Part shown: in pieces, positions 7,956-16,946 of the stretch
Position numbering within the stretch: position 1 is the stretch's first letter
Layout: each line of letters opens with the position of its first letter
NCBI GenBank assembly: GCA_022825005.1
Contig: JAJDYU010000042.1
Coordinates: 20,949 to 84,948 of the forward strand
Length of the DNA: 64,000 bases
Origin: Acidimicrobiia bacterium
Lineage (GTDB): Bacteria > Actinomycetota > Acidimicrobiia > Acidimicrobiales > Bin134
Reading direction: 5' to 3'
Notes under the pieces: model-generated
Databases searched by the model: none
Seen by the model: only the letters and a program-made list of their open reading frames with translations
Told to the model about the DNA's origin: nothing
Made by a program: the position numbers and the translations under genes

Positions 7956-9616
7956 GTCTGGTCTTCCCCCGCCTTGAGCCGGTCGGCGGCGTCCTTTTTG
8001 AGCTGGCCCTTGGCTACTTTGCCCCCCGAGGACCGGGGGAGGGCGTCCACCACGAACAAGTGCTCGGGCCACCACTCCCGGGAAACCCCGCGACTGGCCA
8101 GGTGCTCTCGGAGTCCGTCGAGATCCAGGCTGGTGCCCGGCACTAATTCCGTGTAGGCGGCCACCCGCTCGCCGAAAACTGGGTCGGGGGCGGCCACCGC
8201 GGCCACCATGGCCACCGCCGGGTGGGTCATCACCTCGTCTTCCACCGCGGGGGCGCTGATGTTCTTGCCCCCTCGGATGATGAAGTCCGACGTGCGCCCC
8301 ACCACCCGCAGATAGCCGTCGTCGTCGATCTCCACGATGTCGCCCATCAGCATCCGGCCATCGCCGGTCATCAGCTCAGCGTTGGCTTTGGGGTCGTCGT
8401 AGTACCCCAGCGCGGTGGCTGGCCCTCTACAGGCAGGCTGCCCTCGGCCTCGCAGCTCGGGAAGCAGGGAGCCCTCGTCGGGGTCGTAAAGTGCGCAGTC
8501 CATCTCCGGCTCGCACTTGCCCCCAGAGCGCAGCCGGGCCGACCGGGGATCGCTCAGCCGGGTGCCGCTCAGCATCCCGGTCTCATTGGAGCCGTAGAAA
8601 TTCAACACCGTGCAGCCGGTGCGATCCTCGAATTCGGATGCCCGCTGGTAGGGGATGGCCTCGCCGCCAGTGAACATGATGCGCAGTGACGACAAGTCGT
8701 GATCGTCGAACACCGGCGAGTTCAGCATCATGATGAACTGGGTGGTCACCGCGCACAGCACAGTCACCCGCTCGGCCTCGATGAGGCGAATCAGCGCGGC
8801 GGCGTCGAAGTCGGCCATCACCACGGTGGGAACACTCAGGATGGTGGGGGTGTAGTGGGCGGTCCAAAGCCCGAAGCCGAACGGCGCGGGCACCGGCACG
8901 CAGAACACCTCGTCGGACCCCAATCCGCTGTACTCCACCGCCTTCTGATGGAAGTAGAACCACCGGTTGTGGGTCTGCATCACGCACTTGGGCAACCCGG
9001 TGGTGCCCGACGTGGAGTTCAGCAAGCACAGTTCCGAGGCCCCAAGACGGCGTGTCTCGACGGCCTCGGCGAAACCCGAGACAGACTCCGGTTTGGGAGC
9101 ATCCTCACCATTGAGAGCGATGGCCGCACCCTGGCCGGGGCCTTCGATGGTGATGTGGTGGCTTAGGTCGGGCAGGCTTTGTCGCAATTCAGCCACCGCT
9201 TCGGCCGCCGGCCGGCCTCGAAGCTCCGCACCGGTGACAACAGCCCGAGCCCCAGATTTCTCAACCAAGTTGGCAATTTCCGCCGGCCCAGCCCGGTGGC
9301 CGATCCCCATAACCACCACCCCGGCCTTGTCGGCACCCGTGAAAGCGGCATGGATGGCCGCGCCATCCGGCAATATCACCGCCGCCCGGTCGCCCCGATC
9401 CAGCCCCGCCGCCAACAGCGCAGCGGCTACCCGATCGGACAGCCGGTCATAGCCCGCCCAGGAGGTCCGATCGATGCTCCCCGAAGAGCCTTCCCCGAGC
9501 GAGCGGCTCCACGTGATGTAGGCGACATCGTCAGGTCGCTGGGCAGCGTTGCGGCGGATCAGGTCCGTAGGAGTCTCATGCCCCCACCAACCCGCCGCCA
9601 TATAGGCAGCAGCCAC
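7952..9616 (-). CDS. acyl-CoA synthetase / AMP-dependent ligase
   Basis: A 554-residue member of the ANL (acyl-CoA synthetase) superfamily. It activates a carboxylic acid as acyl-AMP, then as the CoA thioester. The P-loop-like A3 motif is LLNSTSGTTGLPK; the A5 motif is YGSNETG; the A7/A8 region is GDIVEIDDDGYLRVVGR and IIRGGKNIS; the catalytic lysine lies in SSGGKVAKGQL near the C-terminus. It is full length. Its substrate cannot be told from sequence; fatty, aromatic or cyclohexyl acids are all possible. It lies alone on the minus strand, with the enoyl-CoA hydratase and CoA transferase a few kilobases away. Confidence 0.88.
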   Translation of the reverse strand: MAAAYMAAGWWGHETPTDLIRRNAAQRPDDVAYITWSRSLGEGSSGSIDRTSWAGYDRLSDRVAAALLAAGLDRGDRAAVILPDGAAIHAAFTGADKAGVVVMGIGHRAGPAEIANLVEKSGARAVVTGAELRGRPAAEAVAELRQSLPDLSHHITIEGPGQGAAIALNGEDAPKPESVSGFAEAVETRRLGASELCLLNSTSGTTGLPKCVMQTHNRWFYFHQKAVEYSGLGSDEVFCVPVPAPFGFGLWTAHYTPTILSVPTVVMADFDAAALIRLIEAERVTVLCAVTTQFIMMLNSPVFDDHDLSSLRIMFTGGEAIPYQRASEFEDRTGCTVLNFYGSNETGMLSGTRLSDPRSARLRSGGKCEPEMDCALYDPDEGSLLPELRGRGQPACRGPATALGYYDDPKANAELMTGDGRMLMGDIVEIDDDGYLRVVGRTSDFIIRGGKNISAPAVEDEVMTHPAVAMVAAVAAPDPVFGERVAAYTELVPGTSLDLDGLREHLASRGVSREWWPEHLFVVDALPRSSGGKVAKGQLKKDAADRLKAGEDQT

Positions 9617-9655
9617 CTCAGGATCAGCAGCGGTGTTTTTCAGGGAGAGTCCTCC

Positions 9656-11368
9656 CTAGGTGGTAGCAATGGTGAGCGTGTAACTGCCCAAGTCGTATCC
9701 TTCGACCGCGACATAGTAGGTGCCTGAACTCGGCGCCTCCCATTGGATGCGGGGTGCCAAGCCTATTTGGTCGTCGCTGTATTCCAAGGATTCCAGACTG
9801 GAGTCAAACAGCTCCAATGTTGGGTCCGTCATCCCTACCGGGGTCACATCAATTTGGTAGGCCTCGCCCGCTCTTGCTCGGAACTCAAAGAAATCAATGT
9901 CGAGATCGCGTTCGATCACACCCTCTATGGGACTATCTGCCTCAACGACAGTGGCGTTATCGAACCAGTCAGCATGATCGTCACGCTCGTTGCTTGCGGT
10001 CGCGAGCGTGATCAAGAGCGTGTAAGTGCCCAAGTCGTATCCTTCGACTGCGACATAGTAGGTGCCTGAACTCGGCGCCTTCCATTGAATGCGGGGGGCA
10101 AGGTCAATGTAGTCGTCGCTGTAGGCCAGTTCTTCGAAGGTGTCATACAGCGCCACATATGGATCCGACATCGTTATCGGAGCTACGTCGATTTGGTAGA
10201 CCACGCCTGATTCGGCTTGGAAGACAAAGTAATCGATGTCAAAACGATCTTCGATTGCGCCCTCGATGGGTTCATCGACCGCAGCGACGGTGGCGTCCTC
10301 GTACCAGTCGGCATGATCGTCAGGGCCGGCATCTACGAATTCGTCGCCGGGGTCATCTAGTCCTTGGGCGATTCCAGAGGCGAACAGGTCGGGTACGCAG
10401 GCGAACATGACTAAGCCGGCTTCGATAGCGGCGGGATCGTCCTCATCAGCAGTCAATGCGGCGGGGTCGATGTCGCGGGCCCACTCTCGCAGGCACGATT
10501 TCTCGTCCTCGCTCAGCTCATCGGGTTCCACGCCTAACCCCTGAGCCGCGAAGGTAACGACCAGATCGGGAAGGCAGGCGAACATGCCGAAGCTGGCTGC
10601 GACGAAGGTGAAATCGTCCTCGTCGGCTAGGAAAGCGGCGGGGTCAATGTCGCGGACCCATTCTCGCAGGCACGATTTCTCGTCCTCGCTCAGCTCATCG
10701 GGTTCCACGCCTAACCCCTGAGCTGCGAGTTCCTGAATCGCAAAGGCGATCAGCAGGTCGGGTACGCAGGCGATCACGCCGAAACTGGCACCGACGGCGG
10801 CGAGATCGTCTTCACCGGCGACGAGGGCAGCGGGGTCAATGCTGGGGATCCAATTTTGCAGGCATGCCTTCTCGTCGTCCCCAAAGTCCACATCAAACTC
10901 CGCACCCAGACTTTCTTGGAGTGTGTCAGATTCAAACGCGGCGATCGTCGTCGCGAGAATCAGGTCGCGGGCAGCCTCCGGGTCAAGACATCCATACAGC
11001 GAGGCATCCAATTCCTCTTTGGCAGCCTGTGCTTCCTCCAACTCCTCAAATGACGCGTCCATCCCCACATCCCATATGGTGACCTCTCCCAAGACGGTCC
11101 ATTCCAAAGCTGACTCGAATGACCCATCATCGAGTTCGTCGCGGACGCACTCCTGTTCGGAGGCTGTGAGAGTGTCGAGTATTTCCTGGTAAGTGGTCTC
11201 TTGGTCGATATCGAATTCGGTGCTGGTCTGGGACGAGCCTCCCCCGCAGGCAGCGAGCACTGTAAGGCCCGCGGCGCACAGTATGGCGACTGCCTGTGCG
11301 CCTATTGGGAGACGACCTTGCCTACGCAACCGATGACCATGCATTTGCCGTTGCTGTGTCGATCGCAC
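9656..11368 (-). CDS. secreted lipoprotein with 59-residue Cys repeats and two PPC-like domains
   Basis: About 570 residues. A basic N-terminus and hydrophobic stretch lead to the lipobox VLAAC (Cys41), so it should be lipid-anchored. Residues about 140-340 hold three or four copies of a unit containing DEKSCLREW-IDPAA-EDD and an invariant later Cys (FACLPDL), repeating every 59 residues. The C-terminal part holds two copies, 114 residues apart, of a beta-rich DDHADW...GTYYVAVEGYDLG domain resembling pre-peptidase C-terminal (PPC) domains. No protease or other catalytic domain is present. GTG 11368 is chosen because a GGGGGGT ribosome site lies 7 bases upstream; TTG 11383 and ATG 11344 are alternatives. 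Probably a surface binding or display protein. Confidence 0.7.
   Translation of the reverse strand: MRSTQQRQMHGHRLRRQGRLPIGAQAVAILCAAGLTVLAACGGGSSQTSTEFDIDQETTYQEILDTLTASEQECVRDELDDGSFESALEWTVLGEVTIWDVGMDASFEELEEAQAAKEELDASLYGCLDPEAARDLILATTIAAFESDTLQESLGAEFDVDFGDDEKACLQNWIPSIDPAALVAGEDDLAAVGASFGVIACVPDLLIAFAIQELAAQGLGVEPDELSEDEKSCLREWVRDIDPAAFLADEDDFTFVAASFGMFACLPDLVVTFAAQGLGVEPDELSEDEKSCLREWARDIDPAALTADEDDPAAIEAGLVMFACVPDLFASGIAQGLDDPGDEFVDAGPDDHADWYEDATVAAVDEPIEGAIEDRFDIDYFVFQAESGVVYQIDVAPITMSDPYVALYDTFEELAYSDDYIDLAPRIQWKAPSSGTYYVAVEGYDLGTYTLLITLATASNERDDHADWFDNATVVEADSPIEGVIERDLDIDFFEFRARAGEAYQIDVTPVGMTDPTLELFDSSLESLEYSDDQIGLAPRIQWEAPSSGTYYVAVEGYDLGSYTLTIATT
9680..10104 (-). repeat. two direct repeats encoding the duplicated PPC-like domains
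   Basis: A stretch starting at 9680 reappears at 10022 with a 342-base period. Across roughly 80 bases the copies differ at only a few positions, while the remainder of each domain has diverged more. The period is 114 codons, so the duplication stays in frame. This shows recent duplication or gene conversion within the lipoprotein gene. Confidence 0.75.
10485..10723 (-). repeat. 62-bp identical direct repeats in the lipoprotein's Cys-repeat region
   Basis: Positions 10485-10546 and 10662-10723 are identical over 62 bases, spaced by 177 bases (59 codons). They encode the DEKSCLREW unit together with the preceding GLGVEPDELSE segment. A third, more diverged copy lies upstream in the gene (around 10840-10900). 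Such identity marks very recent expansion of the repeat. Confidence 0.85.
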
Positions 11369-11537
11369 AAACGGACCCCCCAAACCTCGTTCGATTCCAC
11401 CCAGAACGTATCAAAGGCATGCGGAAACTATGTGATCTATGTATCAATGAAGTCAGTAGGGGATGCAAGAAGCAAAGATCTAAATCGGCCCATAAGTTGG
11501 ACCTGAGAAGGAAGACAATTGCTGAGGTTGGAAGATC

Positions 11538-12794
11538 CTAGAAGCTGTTGGGGTCGGTGATCACCGAGTCGGGGATGGGGTGGCGGAAGAGGTCGCTGGC
11601 GTTGGCCCAACAGATGCGGGCGACCTCGTCGTCGGGGATGCCGGCAAGCTGTTTGCGGAGCAGTTCCTGGGTGTTGGGCCAGGTGGAGTCGGCGTGGGGG
11701 TAGTCGGACTCCACCATAAGGTTCTCCAGGCCCATGTAGTGGCGTTGGTCGAAGGCCGAGGGGTCGTCGATGGCGCAGAACCAGAAGTTGCGGCGCAGGG
11801 TGTCGGCGGGGGACAGCTCGACGTCGTTCCAGGTGCCGTACATGGAGTCGTACTTGCGGACGTGCTCGAGGCGGTCCAACAGCCCGGCCACCCAGCCGAG
11901 GCCCCCTTCGCTGAGGGCGATCTTGATGTTGGGGAACCGCACCGGGATCTTGGAGTACAGCCAGTCGACCGCGGCGAACATGGCGTAGCCGAAGAACAGC
12001 ACCCCCACGGTGTCGGAGGGGGCGTCGGGGGAGGTGGCCGGCGAGGTGCCCGAGGAGCCGACGTGCAGGCACACCACCGTCTCGGTTTCCTGGCATGCGG
12101 CCATGATCGGGTCCCAGTGGCCTGAGTGCAGGCTGGGGAACCCCAGAGAGTGGGGGGCCTCGGAGAAGCTGATGGCCTTGTAGCCCCGTTCGGCGTTGCG
12201 GTACACCTCGGCTGCGCCCACCTCGGGATCGAGGAAGTAGGTGAGCTGACAGGGGATCATGCGGTCGGGATAGGCCCCGGACCACTCCTCGATATTCCAG
12301 TCGTTCCAGGCCCGCACCGCGGCCAAGGCCAGATCGGGGTCGTCGGTGAGCTGCTGGAAACGCTGTCCGCAGAAGCCGGGCAAAAACGACGGGAAGCACA
12401 GCGAGGCGTACACGCCGTTGAGGTCCATGTCGGCGATCCGGGCGTCGATGTCCCATGACCCCCGGCGCATGTCCTCGAAGCGGGTGGGTTCGAAGCTGTA
12501 CTCGCTGACCGGGCGGCCCACTACTGCGTTGAATCCCACATTGGGCAGCGAGTGGCCGGCGTATAGCCAGGTCTCCGATCCGTCGTCGAGCGTGGCCACC
12601 CGGGGAGCGTCGTCGGCATATTTGGCCGGGAATCGATCGGCGAACGCCCCAGGAGGCTCCACAATGTGGTCGTCCACCGAGATCATCGGCGTCCACCGAT
12701 CGGCCCTCTCAGGCTCGGGCAGAAAGGTGACCTGGCCCTTGACGTGCTGGGTGAAAGAGGTGTCAGCAGTGAGGTCGTCGAGCGAGATGGCCAT
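11538..12794 (-). CDS. amidohydrolase-2 family metal-dependent hydrolase
   Basis: A 418-residue TIM-barrel amidohydrolase of the family that includes decarboxylases such as ACMSD. It begins with the typical ISVDDHIVEPP element (the Asp-x-His metal site, about residues 38-48), then the DIDARIADMDLNGV helix. A central HVGSSG segment supplies another His, and MVESDYPHADSTWPNT near the C-terminus supplies the active-site Asp. Many actinobacterial paralogs exist with unknown substrates. About 150 bases separate it from the lipoprotein gene; that gap shows no gene. Confidence 0.82.
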   Translation of the reverse strand: MAISLDDLTADTSFTQHVKGQVTFLPEPERADRWTPMISVDDHIVEPPGAFADRFPAKYADDAPRVATLDDGSETWLYAGHSLPNVGFNAVVGRPVSEYSFEPTRFEDMRRGSWDIDARIADMDLNGVYASLCFPSFLPGFCGQRFQQLTDDPDLALAAVRAWNDWNIEEWSGAYPDRMIPCQLTYFLDPEVGAAEVYRNAERGYKAISFSEAPHSLGFPSLHSGHWDPIMAACQETETVVCLHVGSSGTSPATSPDAPSDTVGVLFFGYAMFAAVDWLYSKIPVRFPNIKIALSEGGLGWVAGLLDRLEHVRKYDSMYGTWNDVELSPADTLRRNFWFCAIDDPSAFDQRHYMGLENLMVESDYPHADSTWPNTQELLRKQLAGIPDDEVARICWANASDLFRHPIPDSVITDPNSF

Positions 12795-12812
12795 GTCTAA
12801 GCTTGCCGCGAA

Positions 12813-13271
12813 TCAGCCCGGTTGGGCCACTGAAAGGCGCACTTGGAGGTCGGTGAAGTTGGGGGGACCGAGGCCGTCGCTGCAATGCAGGGACAAGTGG
12901 CGCTCGGCTTTTTCGACGATCATGCCGGCGTTGCCCAGCCAAGCCGTCTCCAAGCCCCCCAGATCCCAGGCATTCCACACCTCCAAACGCCGGGCCTTGG
13001 CGCCGATCACTGTCAGCTCCACTTCGATCGGGCTGGTGTCGGACCAAAGGGAGATGATCTCCGAAGTGGCCCCGTTCACTTCGAGGAGCCCGTTCACCGC
13101 GGCCAGCTTGAGGGCTTGGCGTCGATCGGGCCGGGCGGCGATCCGCTCTACACGTACCTTGGTGCCCTCCGAGGCCGCCAAGCGCAGAAGCGGCCGAACG
13201 TCGCTCCCGCGACGCTCAACGGTCTCGGCTCCGTCGGCAAACAGATCGCTGAGTGTGGAGTTGGCCGTCAT
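12813..13271 (-). CDS. hypothetical protein, 152 residues
   Basis: I do not recognise this protein. It is soluble, with alternating beta strands in the second half (IEVELTVIGAKARRLEVW, then AERHLSLHCS) and no signal or membrane segment. It sits 18 bases upstream of the amidohydrolase on the same strand and is probably in the same transcript. Regular spacing and matching composition support it as a gene. Confidence 0.55.
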   Translation of the reverse strand: MTANSTLSDLFADGAETVERRGSDVRPLLRLAASEGTKVRVERIAARPDRRQALKLAAVNGLLEVNGATSEIISLWSDTSPIEVELTVIGAKARRLEVWNAWDLGGLETAWLGNAGMIVEKAERHLSLHCSDGLGPPNFTDLQVRLSVAQPG

Positions 13272-13326
13272 GTTCCCTCAGTCATGGCCGGGGGGCGTGT
13301 CATAGACAGGAGTTCTGGAGTGGCCG

Positions 13327-13962
13327 TCATGGCCGGGCAAAGGGGTCGAGGCCCTGGTCATCCCATGTGGGGGTGGGCCTGCGCTTGGTGGCCCAGCAAT
13401 AGCGCAGCATGGACTCGGGCAGACTCAGCTCCTCGATGGCCCCGGTCCGGGGGTTGAAGCGTTGAGGGGCTTGTCCGACGGCCATCAGCGTCCGATTGTC
13501 CTCGCCGAACACCGCCGAGGATGAGCGCTCCGACAGGTTCTTCCAATAGCGGCGGCGCACGGCGGTAATCGACGGCGGGGTTCCCCGGGGGGTGAGCTTG
13601 AAAATGGAGTCGCCCGCCTGCCACGGCCCCGACGACGATGGCTGCTCTGGCTGGGGGGCGGGGTTGAGGGCGGGGTATTCGGCGGGAGGCTCTGTAGCAG
13701 GGGCGAGGGAAGCTTCTGGCTGCTGGCTGGTGGCAGGCTCAGGCGGGAGCGCCGGAGGTTCGCTGATGATGCCCGGCGCTGAAGCGGAGTCGGGAACCTC
13801 TGGTGACACTGGAGCGTCAACTATCAGCCACCCCGGTGTCCCGGTGGTGCGGGGGCGGAAGGTGCGTCGGATGGGCTTGCCCATCCAATCCAAGATGATG
13901 GCCAGGGTGGCCAGCGCCAGCATGATCAGCAGAAAGACGAAGAAGACGGCAATGGAGGACAT
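13327..13962 (-). CDS. membrane-anchored proline-rich hypothetical protein
   Basis: A 211-residue protein. It has one N-terminal membrane helix (VFFVFLLIMLALATLAIIL, residues 6-24), a basic stop-transfer (GKPIRRTFRPR), a long Pro/Ala/Glu-rich linker (about 50-115) and a conserved-looking C-terminal domain (ITAVRRRYWKNLSERSSSAV onward, with RYCWATKRRPTPTW near the end). The linker suggests a domain held away from the membrane. Function is unknown. It lies between the enoyl-CoA hydratase and the 152-residue protein on the same strand. Confidence 0.6.
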   Translation of the reverse strand: MSSIAVFFVFLLIMLALATLAIILDWMGKPIRRTFRPRTTGTPGWLIVDAPVSPEVPDSASAPGIISEPPALPPEPATSQQPEASLAPATEPPAEYPALNPAPQPEQPSSSGPWQAGDSIFKLTPRGTPPSITAVRRRYWKNLSERSSSAVFGEDNRTLMAVGQAPQRFNPRTGAIEELSLPESMLRYCWATKRRPTPTWDDQGLDPFARP

Positions 13963-13986
13963 AGCTCTAGTGGTTGGATTTTACGC

Positions 13987-14784
13987 TCAGCGCCCCTGAA
14001 AAAGGGGTTCGCGGTGCTCGGAGAAAGCGGCCCGGCCTTCGGCGAAGTCCTCGCTGGCCCAGCAGTCGGCGATGGCGTCCAGGGCTGCCTGTCGATCCCC
14101 CCGGCCCGCGGCCGCGGCAATCGACAGTTTCACCGCCCGCAGAGTAAGGGGAGCATTGGCCACCAGGCGGGAGCAGAGGTTGTCGACCTCCCGGTCGAGC
14201 TGATCGGCGGGCACCACCTTGTAGGCCAAGCCCATGGCCGCGGCCTCATCGGCGCCGAACCGATCCCCGGTCATCAAGACGCGCGCGGCATTGGCGTCAC
14301 CCACCCGGCACACCAACTGCTCGACGCCCTCGATGGGATAGCCGACCCCCAGGCGGGCGGCGGGGATGCCGAACTGCGAGCGGTCGGTGGCCACTAGCAG
14401 ATCGGCGTGAAGGGCGACTAGGAGCCCACCGCCAAGGCAGTAGCCGTCCACCGCGGCGATCAGCGGCTTGTTGAGGCGGCCGAGAGCGGCTGGTCCTCGA
14501 CCGGTTCGGGCATCGTCGGGGGAGGGGTTACGGCTCGGGCCCCGAGCGGAGTCCAAGTTTCCGATGTCGGCGCCGGAGGCGAACGCCCGACCCCCGGCAC
14601 CGGAAATGACCACCACCCGAATCTCCTCGTCTTGCTCGTAGGCGTCGACAACGACGGCCAGCGCCGCGAACATGTCGGTGGTGATGGCGTTGTGCCGCTC
14701 GGGAATGTTGAACACGATGCGGCCGACCGCGCCCTCGACCTCGGCGATCAGCTTGTCGGTTCCGGTATCCACGCTCTGGGCCAT
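13987..14784 (-). CDS. enoyl-CoA hydratase/isomerase family protein
   Basis: A 265-residue crotonase-fold protein. The first oxyanion-hole strand is GGRAFASGADIGNLD and the second is AVDGYCLGGGLLVAL. The glutamate expected after the GGG in true hydratases is replaced by Leu, so the activity may be isomerase, thioesterase or another crotonase reaction. The C-terminal helix (DFAEGRAAFSEHREPLFQG) is typical. It is divergent from the CoA transferase gene, with only 17 bases between start codons. Confidence 0.82.
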   Translation of the reverse strand: MAQSVDTGTDKLIAEVEGAVGRIVFNIPERHNAITTDMFAALAVVVDAYEQDEEIRVVVISGAGGRAFASGADIGNLDSARGPSRNPSPDDARTGRGPAALGRLNKPLIAAVDGYCLGGGLLVALHADLLVATDRSQFGIPAARLGVGYPIEGVEQLVCRVGDANAARVLMTGDRFGADEAAAMGLAYKVVPADQLDREVDNLCSRLVANAPLTLRAVKLSIAAAAGRGDRQAALDAIADCWASEDFAEGRAAFSEHREPLFQGR

Positions 14785-14801
14785 GGGGTAGTAGTAGCAC
14801 G

Positions 14802-15974
14802 ATGGCCATGTACGACCGAACCGAGGCCGGAAATGGGCCGCTCGACGGCCTGCGGGTTATCGACCTCACCAGGGCCCGGGCTGGTCCGACCTGCACCCGG
14901 CAGTTGGCTGACATGGGGGCCGAGGTGATTCGCGTCGTCGAGCCCGGTGTCTACTCTTTGGGCGGGTCAGACACCTACAACCTCCAGCGCAACAAGCGGT
15001 CGATGGTGCTCGACCTGACCGACGATCAGGCCAGGGAGGCGTTCTTCCGGCTGACTGATCGTGCCGACGTAGTGGTGGAGAACTATCGGCCGGCGGTGAA
15101 GGACCGCCTGGGCATCGGCTATGAGGTGCTCTCAGCCCGCAACTCCCGGTTGGTGTACGCCAGCCTGTCGGGGTTTGGGCAAGAGGGCCCGTATGCCGGC
15201 CGCCCGGGGGTGGACCAGATCGCCCAAGGGCTGAGCGGGCTGATGAGCGTGACCGGGCCACCGGGGAGCGGGCCATGGCGGGTGGGGATTGCCATCTCCG
15301 ACACGGCGGCGGGAACGTTCCTCACCCAGGGGGTGTTGGCCGCGCTGTTGGCGCGGGAGCGCACCGGGCGGGGTCAGTGGGTCCACACGTCGTTACTCGA
15401 AGCGGCAATTAACTTCATGGACTTCCAGGCGGTGCGCTGGCTGACCGACGGCGAGGTCCCGCCCCAGGAGGGCAACAACCATCCCACTATCGTGCCTATG
15501 GGCATGTTCACCACTGCCGACGGGCACGTCAACGTGGCCCCAATGTCCCGGTGGGAGACCTTCGCCGAGGCGCTGGGCGCTCCCGAGTTGGTGGCCGACC
15601 CACGATTCGCCGACCGCGACGCCCGTACGGCCCACCGCACTGAACTGGATGAGGTCATCGAGCAGCGCTTGGCCACCGCCACCACCGCCGAATGGGTGGA
15701 GCGGCTCAACGCCGCCGGGTGCCCTTGCGGGCCGGTGCTAGCGGTGGACGAGACTTTCTCTGATCCCCAGGTGGAGCACCTGAACATCTATTCGATGGTT
15801 CCCGACCCCGACGGCGGGAAGCTGGCGGTGCTGCGGCTCCCCCTCACATTTTCCGACACCCCGGCGGCAGTGGGCACCGGGCCCGTCCACCCCGGTCACC
15901 ACACGGAAGAGATCCTCGCCGAACTGGGCTACGAAGACGCCGATATCGAAGCGCTGATAGCCAGCACCGACTGA
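14802..15974 (+). CDS. CaiB/BaiF family III CoA transferase
   Basis: A 390-residue class III CoA transferase, moving CoA between acids through an aspartyl-CoA intermediate. Recognisable elements are LDGLRVIDLTRARAGP at the start, NKRSMVLDLTD, the VVVENYRP strand, YASLSGFGQEGPYAGRPG, and the catalytic Asp in RPGVDQIAQGLSGLM. The C-terminal AAGCPCGPV segment is also typical. Likely partners are the neighbouring crotonase and CoA ligase, although each has its own promoter region. The substrate is unknown. Confidence 0.9.
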   Translation: MAMYDRTEAGNGPLDGLRVIDLTRARAGPTCTRQLADMGAEVIRVVEPGVYSLGGSDTYNLQRNKRSMVLDLTDDQAREAFFRLTDRADVVVENYRPAVKDRLGIGYEVLSARNSRLVYASLSGFGQEGPYAGRPGVDQIAQGLSGLMSVTGPPGSGPWRVGIAISDTAAGTFLTQGVLAALLARERTGRGQWVHTSLLEAAINFMDFQAVRWLTDGEVPPQEGNNHPTIVPMGMFTTADGHVNVAPMSRWETFAEALGAPELVADPRFADRDARTAHRTELDEVIEQRLATATTAEWVERLNAAGCPCGPVLAVDETFSDPQVEHLNIYSMVPDPDGGKLAVLRLPLTFSDTPAAVGTGPVHPGHHTEEILAELGYEDADIEALIASTD

Positions 15975-15986
15975 CCCGGACCGCGG

Positions 15987-16946
15987 CTAGGGCAGGCGGG
16001 CGAGGAGGTCCAAAAGCAGGGCGTAGAAGCCCTCGGAGTCCACTTCGGTGATGAACTGGCAGTTGGGCGGCCGGTCGGTGACGTCCCACCAGTCCACCAC
16101 GGTCATGCCCAAGGTGAGGGGGGAATGGGTCTCCACCTCCACGTTGCAGTGGCGGCCGCGGTAGAGGTCGGGGCGCAGCAGGTAGGCGATCACGTTGGGG
16201 TCGTGGAGGGGGCCACCGGTGGTTCCGTACTTGTCCACGTCGTAGCGCTCATAGAAATCGAGCATCCCGGCGGCGGCGTCCCCGGTGCGGGTGCCCAACA
16301 TCCGCACCCGGTTGATCCAGGCGTCGGTCATCAGCGCCTTATGGGTCACATCGAGGGGCAGCATGGTGACCGGGGCCCCGCAGTGCAGCACGATCTGGGC
16401 GGCGTCGGGATCGACGAACACGTTGAACTCGGCGGTGGGGGTGGTGTTGCCGCCGCCGAAGAACCCTCCGCCCATGCACACGATCTCTCGGATGTTCGCA
16501 GCCGCCTCGGGGGCGGCCTCCAGCAAGGTGGCCACGTTGGTCATGGGTCCCACCGGGCAGATGGTGATCTCCCGCTCCCCGGCGGCCAAGAGCGTCTCGG
16601 CCATCCAGTCCACCGCGTGCTGGGGTTGCAGCGCAGTGACAGGATCGGCCAACTCCGCTCCGTCGATGCCGGTTTTGCCGTGGACGTGCTCGGCGGTGAC
16701 CAGGTCCCGGCGCAGCGGGCGGTCGCAGCCCGCGAACACCGGCACCTCGGGGCGCCCGGCCAGCTCCACCAGGATGAGGGCGTTGCGGGCGGTCAGCTCC
16801 AGGGGCACATTGCCGGCCACCGCGGTGATGCCCAGCACCTCCAACTCCGGGGAGGCCAGTGCGGCCAAGATGGCGATGGCGTCGTCCTGGCCGGGGTCGG
16901 TGTCGATGATGATCGGCCGGGGGGCGCTGTTTGGCATTGGGCTCAT
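15987..16946 (-). CDS. inosine-uridine preferring nucleoside hydrolase
   Basis: A 319-residue nucleoside N-ribohydrolase. The family's DTDPGQDDA calcium- and ribose-binding motif is at residues 14-22, with the VCMGGGFFGGGN loop, the EFNVFVDPDAA strand and the LPLDVTH segment later. It frees bases from nucleosides for salvage. ATG 16946 is used because it overlaps the gatD stop as ATGA, which indicates translational coupling; ATG 16937 is also possible. Finding it after murT-gatD is unusual in function and may only reflect operon crowding. Confidence 0.9.
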   Translation of the reverse strand: MSPMPNSAPRPIIIDTDPGQDDAIAILAALASPELEVLGITAVAGNVPLELTARNALILVELAGRPEVPVFAGCDRPLRRDLVTAEHVHGKTGIDGAELADPVTALQPQHAVDWMAETLLAAGEREITICPVGPMTNVATLLEAAPEAAANIREIVCMGGGFFGGGNTTPTAEFNVFVDPDAAQIVLHCGAPVTMLPLDVTHKALMTDAWINRVRMLGTRTGDAAAGMLDFYERYDVDKYGTTGGPLHDPNVIAYLLRPDLYRGRHCNVEVETHSPLTLGMTVVDWWDVTDRPPNCQFITEVDSEGFYALLLDLLARLP

